Part shown: one piece after another, positions 8,002 through 16,719 of the stretch
Layout of the letters: each line of letters opens with the position of its first letter
Numbering within the stretch: the stretch's first letter is position 1
DNA from: a virus
Direction: 5' to 3' (one strand)
Virus record (IMG/VR): IMGVR_UViG_3300025274_001348
Location: 20,543-84,542 of that record
Length of the DNA stretch: 64,000 bases
Made by a program: the position numbers and the translations under genes
Notes under the pieces: generated by a model
What the model saw: only the letters and a program-made list of their open reading frames with translations
What the model was told of the DNA's origin: nothing
The model's database searches: none

Positions 8002-8195
8002 TGTCTAAGGAACGAAAGAAGCTACAGAAAAAAAAGAAGCGAGAAACGAGAGCTAAAGAGAAAGTCGTAAGAAAAAGAGGTGAGCTAAGAGAATCAAAAA
8101 GAATAGAGAAAGAGATTGAGAAAATTCAGTGGGAGGCTAGAGAAAGACTAACCCCCTATAGGAATCCTAAAAATGATAAATCAGAAGAACATTGA
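8001..8195 (+). CDS. very basic small protein, 64 aa
   Basis: Overlaps the previous stop (TGATG). Almost entirely Lys/Arg/Glu, predicted to be one long charged helix (KERKKLQKKKKRETRAKEK). A shorter protein of similar character is at 40862. May bind RNA or DNA; function unknown. Confidence 0.55.
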   Translation: MSKERKKLQKKKKRETRAKEKVVRKRGELRESKRIEKEIEKIQWEARERLTPYRNPKNDKSEEH

Positions 8196-8601
8196 TAAGT
8201 CTGTCCAAATAGCCTGTCAACTTTTTCCTGAGCGATATGAGAATACACAAAGCTGTAAGGCTTTTCATTTTGCTTTTCTGTGGAAAAAGAACAGGCTTAT
8301 TTCTATTGGCCAGAACTATGCAGATAAGCCGTGCGCTAAAGCATTATACTTTGCGAAAAGATTTAATACAAAACGCCGCATTAAATATCCCTACATTCAC
8401 GCTGAGATCAATGCGGTACAAAAGGTGTGGGGAAAATCCCAGATAGATAATTCGTTCAGCTTGGTTTCTCTCAGAGTGTCTAGAGATTGTGTTTTAAGAA
8501 ACGCCAAGCCTTGTAAAGATTGTCAAACCGTATTGTCTGCTATCGGAGTAGGTGACATTTGGTGGTCGAATAAAATTGGAGAGGTTGTATGTGTGGAATA
8601 A
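8173..8601 (+). CDS. cytidine/dCMP deaminase-fold protein
   Basis: 142 aa with the zinc-dependent deaminase motifs: HAE (in PYIHAEINAV) followed by PCKDC. In this family the His and two Cys bind zinc and the Glu shuttles protons. The region before HAE is divergent from dCMP deaminases such as the one at 40941, so substrate may be a free base, a nucleoside or an RNA base. Overlaps both neighbours, indicating tight cotranslation with the following glmS. Confidence 0.75.
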   Translation: MINQKNIDKSVQIACQLFPERYENTQSCKAFHFAFLWKKNRLISIGQNYADKPCAKALYFAKRFNTKRRIKYPYIHAEINAVQKVWGKSQIDNSFSLVSLRVSRDCVLRNAKPCKDCQTVLSAIGVGDIWWSNKIGEVVCVE

Positions 8602-10373
8602 TAGGATGTATTGGAACAGATACTATAGACACAGTAATCACAGGCATGAGGCGAATGGAATACCGTGGCTATGATAGCTATGGATTCTGTGCCTTCAAAA
8701 ATGATTCCAAATTTCTCTACAAAGATGTTGGGCTGGTATCTAGAAATACAAATCTCAATGGCTATTCCCATGCACTAAGGGGCTATACTTCTGCAATAGG
8801 TCATACCAGATGGGCAACTCATGGCGAGGTCACAAAAGAAAATGCTCATCCACAGTATGACGAACAAGAAACTATATTTGTTGTTCACAATGGTACGGTA
8901 GATAATTCTCCATCTGATATGTTGGATACGCAGTATATAGTTCAGCAATTAAAACTACGCCTTACCAAACACTGGATGACCGTCAAAAGCCCAGACCGTT
9001 TTACAGAACCCCTGCGAGAACAAGTCCCACTAACACCAGAAGACTATCTTCTCACGGTCAATGCAGTAACACAAAAACTAGAAGGTGATAATGCATTCCT
9101 AGTGTCCTTCTCAAGCCTGCCAGATTATATTTTCTGTGCCACCAAAGGCTCTAAGTCACTGTTAGTTACAGATAATGGACACGTTAGCAGCGATTCGTAT
9201 GCGATATCGGGCAAGGCGAAAGAGGCTCGAAGAATTAAGAACTCTGTGGTGTGCTTATCTTCCAAGGGGATAATATCTAGTGTGAAACCGTTTAGCTCAT
9301 CTGCGAAGATAGAAACAGTGCCAGAGCAACAGGAACATAAATTATCTGAGCCTCACTTCATGCTGCAAGAGATTAAAGAACAATACTCTCTTATGGAGGA
9401 TATGGGTAATTATCCTATGTACCATCCTCCGTTTCGGCCAGAGAGATTAAACCTGATTGGGTGTGGAAGTAGCTACTATGCAGCTATGTGGGCAAAGGTT
9501 TGGTTTGAGACGATTGCAAGGATTCCCACTACCGTAACTTATGGAAGTGAAGCCTTCAATCTCACTCTTAAAGACCCAAACGCAACCGACATCTACATAA
9601 GCCAAAGCGGAGAAACTAAAGATATTATTCGTGCATCCCGTGATGCTAAGTCAGACAGCGTTTTTGTAGTTACAAACAATATTAATTCCCACCTAGGAAA
9701 TTCTTTCTTTCACACAATTGATATTGGCGCAAACATTGAACGAGGAGTTGCCGCTACTAAAACCTTTACTCTAACCTGTTATGCGCTATGGGAGCTTGCT
9801 TGGCACTGGTCATCTGAATCTGAAGAAAACGAACTTAAAGTGTTAGACTACCAAGACGCCCTAGCCGAAGGAATTAAGCATGTGCTTGATCGTGAACAAA
9901 CCGTAGCGACTATTGCAAAGATGATAGCCCAGTATGACAACGCTCTATTCTTAGGTAGACATTGGGACTACCCAATAGCCTTAGAGGGCGCACTTAAGTT
10001 AAAGGAAGTTAGTTACATTCACGCAGAGGGTATGCCAGCAGCAGAAATGAAGCATGGACCCATCGCCTTGGTGGATGAAAAGACTCCAAGCATATTTACT
10101 GTTACCGGCTCTTTCGACATAGACACAATTATTTCTAACATGAGAGAGGTTAAATCCAGAAACGGAAAAGTGTTTGCTGTTGTTAGTCCTGTAAACTATG
10201 ACAGAGTAAAAGAAGTTGCAGACTGGACTTTCCGAACATGCGATATTCACGGTGTGGCAATGCAGCCACTTGTAGCAAATGTTGTCCTACAGTTACTTGC
10301 GTATCACGTAGCTGTTGAAAAAGGACTTAACCCTGACCGCCCCCGTAACCTAGCCAAGAGTGTAACCGTATAA
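8589..10373 (+). CDS. glmS: glucosamine-6-phosphate synthase
   Basis: Makes glucosamine-6-phosphate from fructose-6-phosphate and glutamine. 594 aa, normal length. MCGIIGCIG provides the N-terminal nucleophile Cys after Met removal; HTRWATHG belongs to the glutaminase domain. Two SIS domains follow (GCGSSYYAAMWAK and the GALKLKEVSYIHAEG segment) and the C-terminus LAKSVTV is the family's conserved tail. With the GNA1-like acetyltransferase at 39315 it could feed UDP-GlcNAc synthesis for phage-directed glycosylation. Confidence 0.95.
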   Translation: MCGIIGCIGTDTIDTVITGMRRMEYRGYDSYGFCAFKNDSKFLYKDVGLVSRNTNLNGYSHALRGYTSAIGHTRWATHGEVTKENAHPQYDEQETIFVVHNGTVDNSPSDMLDTQYIVQQLKLRLTKHWMTVKSPDRFTEPLREQVPLTPEDYLLTVNAVTQKLEGDNAFLVSFSSLPDYIFCATKGSKSLLVTDNGHVSSDSYAISGKAKEARRIKNSVVCLSSKGIISSVKPFSSSAKIETVPEQQEHKLSEPHFMLQEIKEQYSLMEDMGNYPMYHPPFRPERLNLIGCGSSYYAAMWAKVWFETIARIPTTVTYGSEAFNLTLKDPNATDIYISQSGETKDIIRASRDAKSDSVFVVTNNINSHLGNSFFHTIDIGANIERGVAATKTFTLTCYALWELAWHWSSESEENELKVLDYQDALAEGIKHVLDREQTVATIAKMIAQYDNALFLGRHWDYPIALEGALKLKEVSYIHAEGMPAAEMKHGPIALVDEKTPSIFTVTGSFDIDTIISNMREVKSRNGKVFAVVSPVNYDRVKEVADWTFRTCDIHGVAMQPLVANVVLQLLAYHVAVEKGLNPDRPRNLAKSVTV

Positions 10374-10630
10374 TGCCTAAATACTATGTAGAGACCGGAA
10401 CCCTGCAAGAAATAGTGGAATCTAATACTCCTTTTGATGCCTGCGTGAGGGCTGTACGCAGGGCTACTAATGAATATCTGGAGGGTGGAGAGAATGTTAC
10501 CTTGGGGGAATCGTTTATTGTTAACCAAAAGGGTTTCCCCTCCAATCGTGAACCCTTCGCTCTTGATACTGCAAATGACACTATGGTGTCTACGAGTCGT
10601 ATTATAGAGGCTCTTGAAGATGGATCTTAA
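10373..10630 (+). CDS. hypothetical protein, 85 aa
   Basis: Start overlaps the glmS stop (TAATG). Contains TPFDACVRAVRRATNEYLEGG and a predicted beta-rich C-terminal half (ESFIVNQKGF). Similar small phage proteins appear to be structural or regulatory, but I recognise no family. Confidence 0.6.
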   Translation: MPKYYVETGTLQEIVESNTPFDACVRAVRRATNEYLEGGENVTLGESFIVNQKGFPSNREPFALDTANDTMVSTSRIIEALEDGS

Positions 10631-10766
10631 CGGCAAAAGAGGCAAATTTGAAAGATGGCTAGATCTTCATAATCATAAGATGGAATTGATGAGAACATCG
10701 TTTTCATTTGTTGCAGCAATCACTGGTATATTGGTATTATTAAAGGTGTTCGGATTTATGGACTAA
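10620..10766 (+). CDS. single-span membrane protein, 48 aa
   Basis: Overlaps the preceding gene by 11 nt. Charged N-terminus, then one membrane span at residues about 27-46 (FSFVAAITGILVLLKVFGF). Stop is 1 nt before the tRNA-like RNA. Function unknown. Confidence 0.55.
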   Translation: MDLNGKRGKFERWLDLHNHKMELMRTSFSFVAAITGILVLLKVFGFMD

Positions 10767-10767
10767 A

Positions 10768-10853
10768 GCCCTGTTGCAGCCGACATGAGCCTTCTAAGCT
10801 CATCCCCTGAATGTGTCGGATGGAGGGGTAGGGTTCGATTCCCCAGCGGGGTA
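10768..10853 (+). tRNA. tRNA-Arg(UCU)-like RNA with atypical D region
   Basis: 86 nt. Acceptor GCCCTGT/GCGGGGT with discriminator A10853, perfect anticodon stem TGAGC/GCTCA with loop CTTCTAA (anticodon TCT, reads AGA), and T-loop TTCGATT on a five-pair stem with one mismatch. No normal D-arm exists: 11 nt separate acceptor and anticodon stems. A long variable arm has stem CCCCT/AGGGG (10804-10808/10824-10828), and its loop holds TGTCGG (10814-10819), fully complementary to CCGACA (10780-10785). Either a functional but pseudoknotted tRNA or a degenerate tRNA-like RNA. AGA is a frequent Arg codon here, which favours function. Confidence 0.7.
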
Positions 10854-10873
10854 CTCATATAAGGAGAGTTAAT

Positions 10874-11290
10874 ATGACAATGGGTGGAAGCGAAAAGAGA
10901 TTAATAGTAGACTGCGACGGAGTTATAGCCGATAAAGACCACGGTGGTATATATGCGAATGCTGGCCCCTTACAGCACGGTATCGACCAAGTAAATAAAC
11001 TGTATGACATGGGATATGAAATCGTACTATATACAGCGAGATATGGAGATCGAGAAAAGGGTAACATAAATAGACAATATGAACGTGGATATGTAGAATG
11101 GGTGAAGTGGCTGAAGGATCACGGTGTTAAATATCACCACGCATTTATGGGCAAGATTGCTGGAGTTCTCTATATAGACGATAAGGCTGCTAGAGTCAAC
11201 AGTGATAGTGAAGACGGGTGGGAAGACGTGTGGAAGGAAATAGATGACCTTACAGACAGAGATAGATACGGGAGGAAAATCGTGTCATGA
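10874..11290 (+). CDS. HAD-superfamily phosphatase-like protein
   Basis: 138 aa. Haloacid dehalogenase motifs in order: IVDCDGVIAD (motif I, nucleophile and acid Asp), LYTARYGD (motif II Thr), MGKIAG (motif III Lys) and YIDDKA (motif IV acidic pair). Usually phosphatases of small phosphometabolites; close in layout to capsule-biosynthesis phosphatases. AAGGAG at 10861 sets the start. First protein gene of the metabolic run 10.9-16.1 kb, overlapping the next gene by 4 nt. Confidence 0.8.
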   Translation: MTMGGSEKRLIVDCDGVIADKDHGGIYANAGPLQHGIDQVNKLYDMGYEIVLYTARYGDREKGNINRQYERGYVEWVKWLKDHGVKYHHAFMGKIAGVLYIDDKAARVNSDSEDGWEDVWKEIDDLTDRDRYGRKIVS

Positions 11291-11787
11291 AACTAGATCA
11301 TATTGCCTACAGGGTAAAAGGTAGACATGAGGCAGCAGAGTTCTTTTATTCGATGTTCGGTTACGAGTTTGGAACCGAATTTGATGTAGAATTTGATGAT
11401 GGCTCCAAGGCCGAATGTTATGTCCTCCTTCCACCAATAAATCCATCTATTTTAGTTCGTGAAGGACCGGAGATATTTATATCTGACGGAAGTCCCGGCT
11501 CAATTGTCGGGGATTGGGTTGAGGCTAGGGGTGGTATTGGTGGTATACATCATATAGCTTATAAGGTAAGAGATATAGACGCTGTTGTTGATGAATGGAA
11601 GAAACAAGGCATTGTCGAGTTTCTTACAGACGATGTAATCGAATGTCCAGACGACGACCTTCGGCAAATTTTTACTAAACCCTTGGAATACGTAGGTGGA
11701 ATAATTATCGAACTGATTGAAAGAGGATCTAAAGGATTCTGTGAAAAGTCAGTTAAGGACTTAATGAATAGCACGAAAGGATTATAA
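11287..11787 (+). CDS. VOC-family metalloprotein (glyoxalase/epimerase/dioxygenase fold)
   Basis: 166 aa with two beta-alpha-beta-beta-beta repeats: MKLDHIAYRVKG at the start and GIHHIAYKVRDID near residue 88, ending IIIELIER. These place metal ligands His and Glu as in methylmalonyl-CoA epimerase and 4-hydroxyphenylpyruvate dioxygenase relatives. Reaction cannot be told from sequence. ATGA overlap with the HAD gene and one-base overlap with the aldehyde dehydrogenase suggest a role in the same pathway. Confidence 0.75.
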   Translation: MKLDHIAYRVKGRHEAAEFFYSMFGYEFGTEFDVEFDDGSKAECYVLLPPINPSILVREGPEIFISDGSPGSIVGDWVEARGGIGGIHHIAYKVRDIDAVVDEWKKQGIVEFLTDDVIECPDDDLRQIFTKPLEYVGGIIIELIERGSKGFCEKSVKDLMNSTKGL

Positions 11788-13271
11788 TGGGAACTTATAC
11801 GATTACTCAAGGATTACACTATGTCAATGGTCAATGGACCGGAGGAAGCCAACAGGCGGCGTTTGACAGCAAGAATCCAGCAACAAAAGAAATTATAGGA
11901 TCTTTTCCTCAAGCCACTCAGTCAGAAGTTGACTCCACATACCATTTTGCAAGAGATTCTTTTTACGGGTGGAGGGAGTATGGCAGGGTGCGACGAGCCG
12001 AATATTTCCTCAAGCTAGCTAGCCTGATCGAAAAAAGAAAAGATGAAATTGCAAAAATGATCAGCATCGAAACGGGTAAGGTATACAACGAGTCTGTTGC
12101 AGAAGTGAACGAAGCTCTACACATGGCACAATATGCATTTAGTACAGGGAGGATGCCTTATGGTGAAGCAATCGCGTCAGAACTACCTGAAAAAGATGCT
12201 TACATGCTTCGCAAACCAAAGGGTGTGGTCGCAATTGTCGCTCCTTTTAACTTTCCTTTTGCTATTGGTGGTTTTTGGTGTGCCGCACCTGCTTTGGTTG
12301 AGGGAAATACTGTCATACTAAAACCAAGTGAAGATACCCCTTTAGTGGGACAATTAACGGCAGAACTATATCACGAAGCTGGATTTCCACCGGGAGTATT
12401 CAATCTACTTCACGGTGACGGCGAAGTTGGAGATATGTTGATTCATCAGGATGTAGACCATGTATGTTTTACGGGAAGCGCCGATGTGGGCATGCACGTC
12501 AGAAAAGTTTGCGCTGAAAGTTGGCACAAGTCTTGTTCGTGTGAGATGGGTAGTAAGTCTGCTGTAATCATCCACGAAGATGCCAACTATGATATGGCTA
12601 TGGCTGCTTGTCTTGCTAGTGCATATAAACTTTCTGGACAAAGATGTGTGTCTGCCGGTAGGCTAATTGTTCATAGATCTTTATATCACCAGTTTGCAGA
12701 AGAATTTGCTGCTAGAAGTGCAATGCTAAAGACTGGCGATCCGTTTAATGAAAACACTTTCTACGGTCCACTGATAAATCGACAGGGGTTGGACAAGGTT
12801 ATGCACTTCAATAGCATTGTATTTAACGACAAGGACGTAGACGTGCTGCTTGCCGGGGTTAGAATTGTTGAAGACGGATTATTTATGACTCCTACGGTTT
12901 ATAAAACCGAATGGAAAGATGCTCCGTACCTAAAGAATGAAGTGTTTGGGCCTCATGTATCTATTATCCCCTATGATAGAGTTTCAGAAGCTATTAATAT
13001 TTATAACGATACTGATTACGGATTAGCTCTTGGAGTAGTAACCGAAAACTTTAAAGTTGCCAGAAGGGTTCGTAATGAATGTGATTTTGGTCTTGGTTAT
13101 TGGAATGGTGGTAGTATTGCGGCTGAGTCTCATCTTGGATTCGGAGGAGTAAAGAAATCTGGAAATGGGCAACCTAGCGCTGCTCGTACTTTTAGATCTG
13201 TTACTCACGAAGTTGCTTGGACCGTCAATCATGGAGATACTCTTAACTTTCCTCAAGGCATGAACTCTTGA
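11787..13271 (+). CDS. aldehyde (amino-acid semialdehyde) dehydrogenase
   Basis: 494 aa NAD(P)-dependent aldehyde dehydrogenase. Cofactor segment PFNFPFAIGGFWCAAPALV then KPSEDTP, catalytic Glu253 (CEMGSK) and nucleophile Cys287 (SGQRCVS), and NEVFGP toward the C-terminus. The ending GFGGVKKSGNGQPSAA is typical of semialdehyde dehydrogenases. Because an L-lysine 6-transaminase lies 0.8 kb downstream in the same run, the likely substrate is 2-aminoadipate 6-semialdehyde, giving 2-aminoadipate. Family certain; substrate inferred from context. Confidence 0.9.
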   Translation: MGTYTITQGLHYVNGQWTGGSQQAAFDSKNPATKEIIGSFPQATQSEVDSTYHFARDSFYGWREYGRVRRAEYFLKLASLIEKRKDEIAKMISIETGKVYNESVAEVNEALHMAQYAFSTGRMPYGEAIASELPEKDAYMLRKPKGVVAIVAPFNFPFAIGGFWCAAPALVEGNTVILKPSEDTPLVGQLTAELYHEAGFPPGVFNLLHGDGEVGDMLIHQDVDHVCFTGSADVGMHVRKVCAESWHKSCSCEMGSKSAVIIHEDANYDMAMAACLASAYKLSGQRCVSAGRLIVHRSLYHQFAEEFAARSAMLKTGDPFNENTFYGPLINRQGLDKVMHFNSIVFNDKDVDVLLAGVRIVEDGLFMTPTVYKTEWKDAPYLKNEVFGPHVSIIPYDRVSEAINIYNDTDYGLALGVVTENFKVARRVRNECDFGLGYWNGGSIAAESHLGFGGVKKSGNGQPSAARTFRSVTHEVAWTVNHGDTLNFPQGMNS

Positions 13272-13272
13272 A

Positions 13273-14076
13273 ATGAATAATATTCTTGTATGTCCACCCA
13301 CCTTTTATGGCGTTAACTATGAAATTAACGCTTGGATGGATGCAAGTATGGATGTTGATTACAAGAAAGCAGATTTACAATGGCTGAAGATGTGCGACAG
13401 GCTTATAAGGTCCGGGGGGTATCTCAAATATATAGATCCTCATTCAGATTATCCAGACATGGTCTTTACTGCTAACGCAGGTTTTGTGCATGGTAAAACT
13501 GTGATATTGTCTAACAATAGACATAAAGAGCGTCAAGGAGAAAGCCCGTTATTTAAGCAATGGTTTCTAGATCACGGGTATAGGGTCATAGAGCTTCCTA
13601 AACACATCTTTTTTGAAGGAGCAGCCGACGCCATATTTATAAACGATGTTTTGTTTATGGGATATGGTTTTAGAACAAGCAAAGAGGCTCATTCAATAAT
13701 TGCAAACGTATTTAATGTCGAATATGTTTCCTGTGAATTAGTTGATCCACATTTTTATCATTTAGACACCTGTTTTTTCCATATGAAGGATAGGGTCATT
13801 TATTACAGAGAAGCCTTCTCTCATAAATCAATTGAAGGAGCCATAGAAAAATTGATAGAAACATGTCTATTTACGCAGGTGCCATTAGACATACTAAACG
13901 TGGCTGAATCTCAAGCTAAACAATTTATATGTAACAGTATAGAAATTGATAATAACATCGTCACTCCTTCTGTTGATTGTGACGATACGTTTGGTAACCA
14001 TAGTGTATTCATGTGTGATATGTCAGAATTTATGAAGGCTGGAGGAGCAACAAAATGTCTAACTCTCAAGCTATAA
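13273..14076 (+). CDS. arginine deiminase/dimethylargininase-fold hydrolase
   Basis: 267 aa member of the guanidino-modifying (GME) superfamily, which acts on arginine, methylarginine or related guanidino or ureido groups. FTANAGFVHG near residue 67 binds substrate, His163 lies in FYHLDTCFF, and Cys262 sits in GGATKCLTL near the C-terminus, the usual nucleophile place. Shorter than arginine deiminase and closer to dimethylargininase or citrulline-hydrolase-type proteins. Overlaps the transaminase gene by 22 nt. Could yield ornithine or citrulline; exact reaction unknown. Confidence 0.8.
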   Translation: MNNILVCPPTFYGVNYEINAWMDASMDVDYKKADLQWLKMCDRLIRSGGYLKYIDPHSDYPDMVFTANAGFVHGKTVILSNNRHKERQGESPLFKQWFLDHGYRVIELPKHIFFEGAADAIFINDVLFMGYGFRTSKEAHSIIANVFNVEYVSCELVDPHFYHLDTCFFHMKDRVIYYREAFSHKSIEGAIEKLIETCLFTQVPLDILNVAESQAKQFICNSIEIDNNIVTPSVDCDDTFGNHSVFMCDMSEFMKAGGATKCLTLKL

Positions 14077-15284
14077 ATACCTTGTCTCAGTACATTCTGA
14101 CCGATGGTTTTCATGTTGTTGTTGACCTAGATAAAAGTCAAGGTTCTTGGATAGTAGATGCTGAAAATGGAAAGAAGTATTTAGACTGTTATTCCCAATT
14201 TGCTAGTCAACCTCTAGGCTGGAATCATCCCGCTCTAATCAACGCCCAAGAGGAACTAGGGCGCGTAGCTATGCACAAGTTGGCAAATAGTGACATGTAT
14301 TCAAAGCCCTATGTTGAATTCGTAGAAAAATTTGCGGACATCACAAGAGATTTTAGACACTACTTTTTTGTTGATGGTGGGACACTAGCGGTAGAAAATG
14401 CATTAAAAGCTGCTTTTGATTGGAAGGCGCAAAAACTAGGATATACAATAGACATGAGTCCCAGCCTAAATGAAGCTCTTGCCAATAAACTTGATGTTAT
14501 ACATTTTAGCAATGCTTTTCACGGAAGAAGCGGATATTCAATGTCTATTACAAATACAGATCCTAATAAAACCAGATGGTTTCCATCCTTTAATTGGACC
14601 CCTGTTAATGACCCGTCTGATATAGAGCATAAAATGCACGGTGATGTAGCGGCAATAATTATAGAGCCGATACAAGGTGAAGGAGGAGATATACACTTTA
14701 ACAGAGCGGCGTTCCGGCACCTTAGAAAAATGGCATATAAGTATGACGCAATGTTAATATTTGACGAAGTTCAAACCGGGTTAGGACTTACAGGAAAAAT
14801 GTGGGGGTACAAACATTTTAGTGGCGTAATGCCTGATATGATTTGTTTTGGTAAGAAGACTCAGGTGTGTGGCTTTTGTTGCACAAATAGAATCAATGAA
14901 GTTCCCGACAACGTATTCACCGTCTCCTCCAGAATTAACTCTACATGGGGAGGAAATATTGTGGACATGGTTAGATTCTGCCATATCATAGATGCAATAG
15001 AAGAAAATAATCTTGTAGAGAATGCAAAAACTATAGGTGAATACCTCCTCGGAAAGTTGGTTATTGTAGATGGCATTTCAAACGTCAGAGGCAGAGGCTT
15101 AATGATAGCCTTTGATTTGTCTAACGAATCAGAACGAGACAAAATGATGGAATTGCTATCCGAAAATATGTTGGTTCTAAAATGTGGCAAGAAATCTATA
15201 AGACTAAGACCTCATCTTACATTCTCAAAAGAGGATGCTGATTTTGCCCATTCCTACATAGAGAAAGCGGCGGGGGAACTATGA
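14055..15284 (+). CDS. lat: L-lysine 6-transaminase
   Basis: 409-aa class III PLP aminotransferase. It matches lysine epsilon-aminotransferases rather than ornithine or GABA transaminases: FFVDGGTLAVENALKAAFDWK, then FDEVQTG, then FGKKTQVCG with the PLP Lys (267 or 268), then SRINSTWGG. The enzyme converts L-lysine plus 2-oxoglutarate to 2-aminoadipate semialdehyde (cyclising to piperideine-6-carboxylate) plus glutamate. The upstream aldehyde dehydrogenase would oxidise the product. I know of no common phage occurrence. Four-base overlap with the next gene. Confidence 0.88.
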   Translation: MSNSQAINTLSQYILTDGFHVVVDLDKSQGSWIVDAENGKKYLDCYSQFASQPLGWNHPALINAQEELGRVAMHKLANSDMYSKPYVEFVEKFADITRDFRHYFFVDGGTLAVENALKAAFDWKAQKLGYTIDMSPSLNEALANKLDVIHFSNAFHGRSGYSMSITNTDPNKTRWFPSFNWTPVNDPSDIEHKMHGDVAAIIIEPIQGEGGDIHFNRAAFRHLRKMAYKYDAMLIFDEVQTGLGLTGKMWGYKHFSGVMPDMICFGKKTQVCGFCCTNRINEVPDNVFTVSSRINSTWGGNIVDMVRFCHIIDAIEENNLVENAKTIGEYLLGKLVIVDGISNVRGRGLMIAFDLSNESERDKMMELLSENMLVLKCGKKSIRLRPHLTFSKEDADFAHSYIEKAAGEL

Positions 15285-16123
15285 ACATTCAAACCGTGGG
15301 AATCATTGGTCAGGGATTTGTAGGAAGCGCATTGGGTTGCGCCTTTGCTCAACATTATAAGGTGTATACTTACGATAAAATGCTTACAGATCTATCCACA
15401 CATAAAAGCGTGCATGGGCTGTCCAGAGATTGCGATTTGCTTTTTGTCTGTGTCCCAACCCCAATGAGGGAAGATGGGTCTTGCGATATCTCAATAGTCA
15501 AAGAAGTTGTTCAAGAAGCCTGTAGCACCGGAAGAAGAAACATAATTGCCATTAAATCCACGGTCCCTCCTAATACTACTAAGACGTTACAAGAGCTATG
15601 TCAAGATTCTCAAATAGTTTTTAACCCGGAGTTTCTACTTGAAAGAAACGCTGAAGAAGATTTTCGCAACACTAGTCGAGTCATTTTAGGTGGCCCTAGA
15701 CCAGCAACAACTAGGCTGAAACAATTCTATTCAAAAATCTTTCCTAATGCCCATATCATAAAAACCGACTCCACTATAGCAGAGATGGTTAAGTATCTTA
15801 CTAATTCATTTCTTGCGGTTAAAGTTTCATTCGCTAATGAAATGTACGCCATCTGCAAAAATCTAGATATAGACTACGACAAGGTAGCTGAATATGCCTT
15901 GCACGATGACCGTCTAGGAAATACACACTGGGCCGTTCCCGGTCCCGATGGTCACTATGGATTTGGAGGAAGCTGTTTTCCAAAAGATATAAATGCGTTA
16001 ATGCATCTCGCACAAACTCTGTGTATAAAAGCCAACACAATAGAAGGAGCTTGGAACACTAATCTCATGGCTAGGCCAGAGAAGGACTGGGAAACTCTCA
16101 AAGGTAGGGCAGTAATCGAGTAA
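15281..16123 (+). CDS. UDP-glucose/GDP-mannose dehydrogenase family, short form
   Basis: 280 aa against about 400-450 for the family. Rossmann NAD domain (VGIIGQGFVGSALGCAFA) and central domain with FNPEFLLER and the catalytic Cys in GGSCFPKD are present. The C-terminal UDP-binding domain is missing. NAD-dependent oxidation of a nucleotide sugar to the uronate is the family reaction; the short form may act with a partner or on another substrate. Such shortened versions fit the sugar-gene content of this phage. Confidence 0.82.
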   Translation: MNIQTVGIIGQGFVGSALGCAFAQHYKVYTYDKMLTDLSTHKSVHGLSRDCDLLFVCVPTPMREDGSCDISIVKEVVQEACSTGRRNIIAIKSTVPPNTTKTLQELCQDSQIVFNPEFLLERNAEEDFRNTSRVILGGPRPATTRLKQFYSKIFPNAHIIKTDSTIAEMVKYLTNSFLAVKVSFANEMYAICKNLDIDYDKVAEYALHDDRLGNTHWAVPGPDGHYGFGGSCFPKDINALMHLAQTLCIKANTIEGAWNTNLMARPEKDWETLKGRAVIE

Positions 16124-16153
16124 CGTGAAGCAAAAAGGTAGAAAGGTTTACAA

Positions 16154-16645
16154 ATGCCTACAAGCGTCGAAGAAGCCAACAGTATTATGGAAATAATGGA
16201 TGATTTTCTGGATGCAGATGACGCCAGAGAATTAACAGCAAGACTTGAGCATGAAATTGGTCAAAGTACTGATAATGATTCACTAAAAACTAGTCTTGAA
16301 ATGCTGAAGGAGCTTTACAAGGATAGAACCGGAAGTAGAAAAAAAGACCTTTATAAGAAGACGTGTCTTTATTCGTTAGTAGCTTTCCATTCCTTTGTTA
16401 TCACGGTAAATATTATTGCCTTTTTTGTTTTACCGTTCCTGTATCCGTTGTTAGTATGGATGCCTCTCAACAGTTTTATCCTTACAGTTACATTCACTAG
16501 GGAGATATGTCCGTTAACCAGATTAGAGAACTATATCAGAACCTCTCTTGATATGCCAAGAATAGGTGGGTTTCTTGGTCACTATGGAGTTAGGCCGGTG
16601 AAAAACTTTTTAAAAAATAGGCCAAACGGGCCAAAGAGTTCTTGA
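16154..16645 (+). CDS. membrane protein, 163 aa
   Basis: Acidic helical N-terminus (residues 1-60), then about two membrane spans at residues 75-120 (SFVITVNIIAFFVLPFLYP), then a cytoplasmic tail with CPLTRLENYIR and FLGHYG, a segment resembling small DUF2784-type membrane proteins. Function unknown. Last gene before the rIIA promoter. Confidence 0.65.
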   Translation: MPTSVEEANSIMEIMDDFLDADDARELTARLEHEIGQSTDNDSLKTSLEMLKELYKDRTGSRKKDLYKKTCLYSLVAFHSFVITVNIIAFFVLPFLYPLLVWMPLNSFILTVTFTREICPLTRLENYIRTSLDMPRIGGFLGHYGVRPVKNFLKNRPNGPKSS

Positions 16646-16670
16646 CTTTCCCACAAACCTGTGCTAAAAT
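16642..16670 (+). promoter_or_regulatory. sigma70-type promoter of rIIA-rIIB unit
   Basis: TTGACT (16642-16647), 17-nt spacer, TAAAAT (16665-16670), with TG two bases before the -10 (TGCTAAAAT, extended -10). Transcription would begin near 16677, about 43 nt before the rIIA start codon. The best vegetative-type promoter I see in the window. Confidence 0.75.
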
Positions 16671-16719
16671 TGATTAGAGAGTTTGAAAAAATCGTTTTCT
16701 TTGGTTGAGGGTTGATGAA

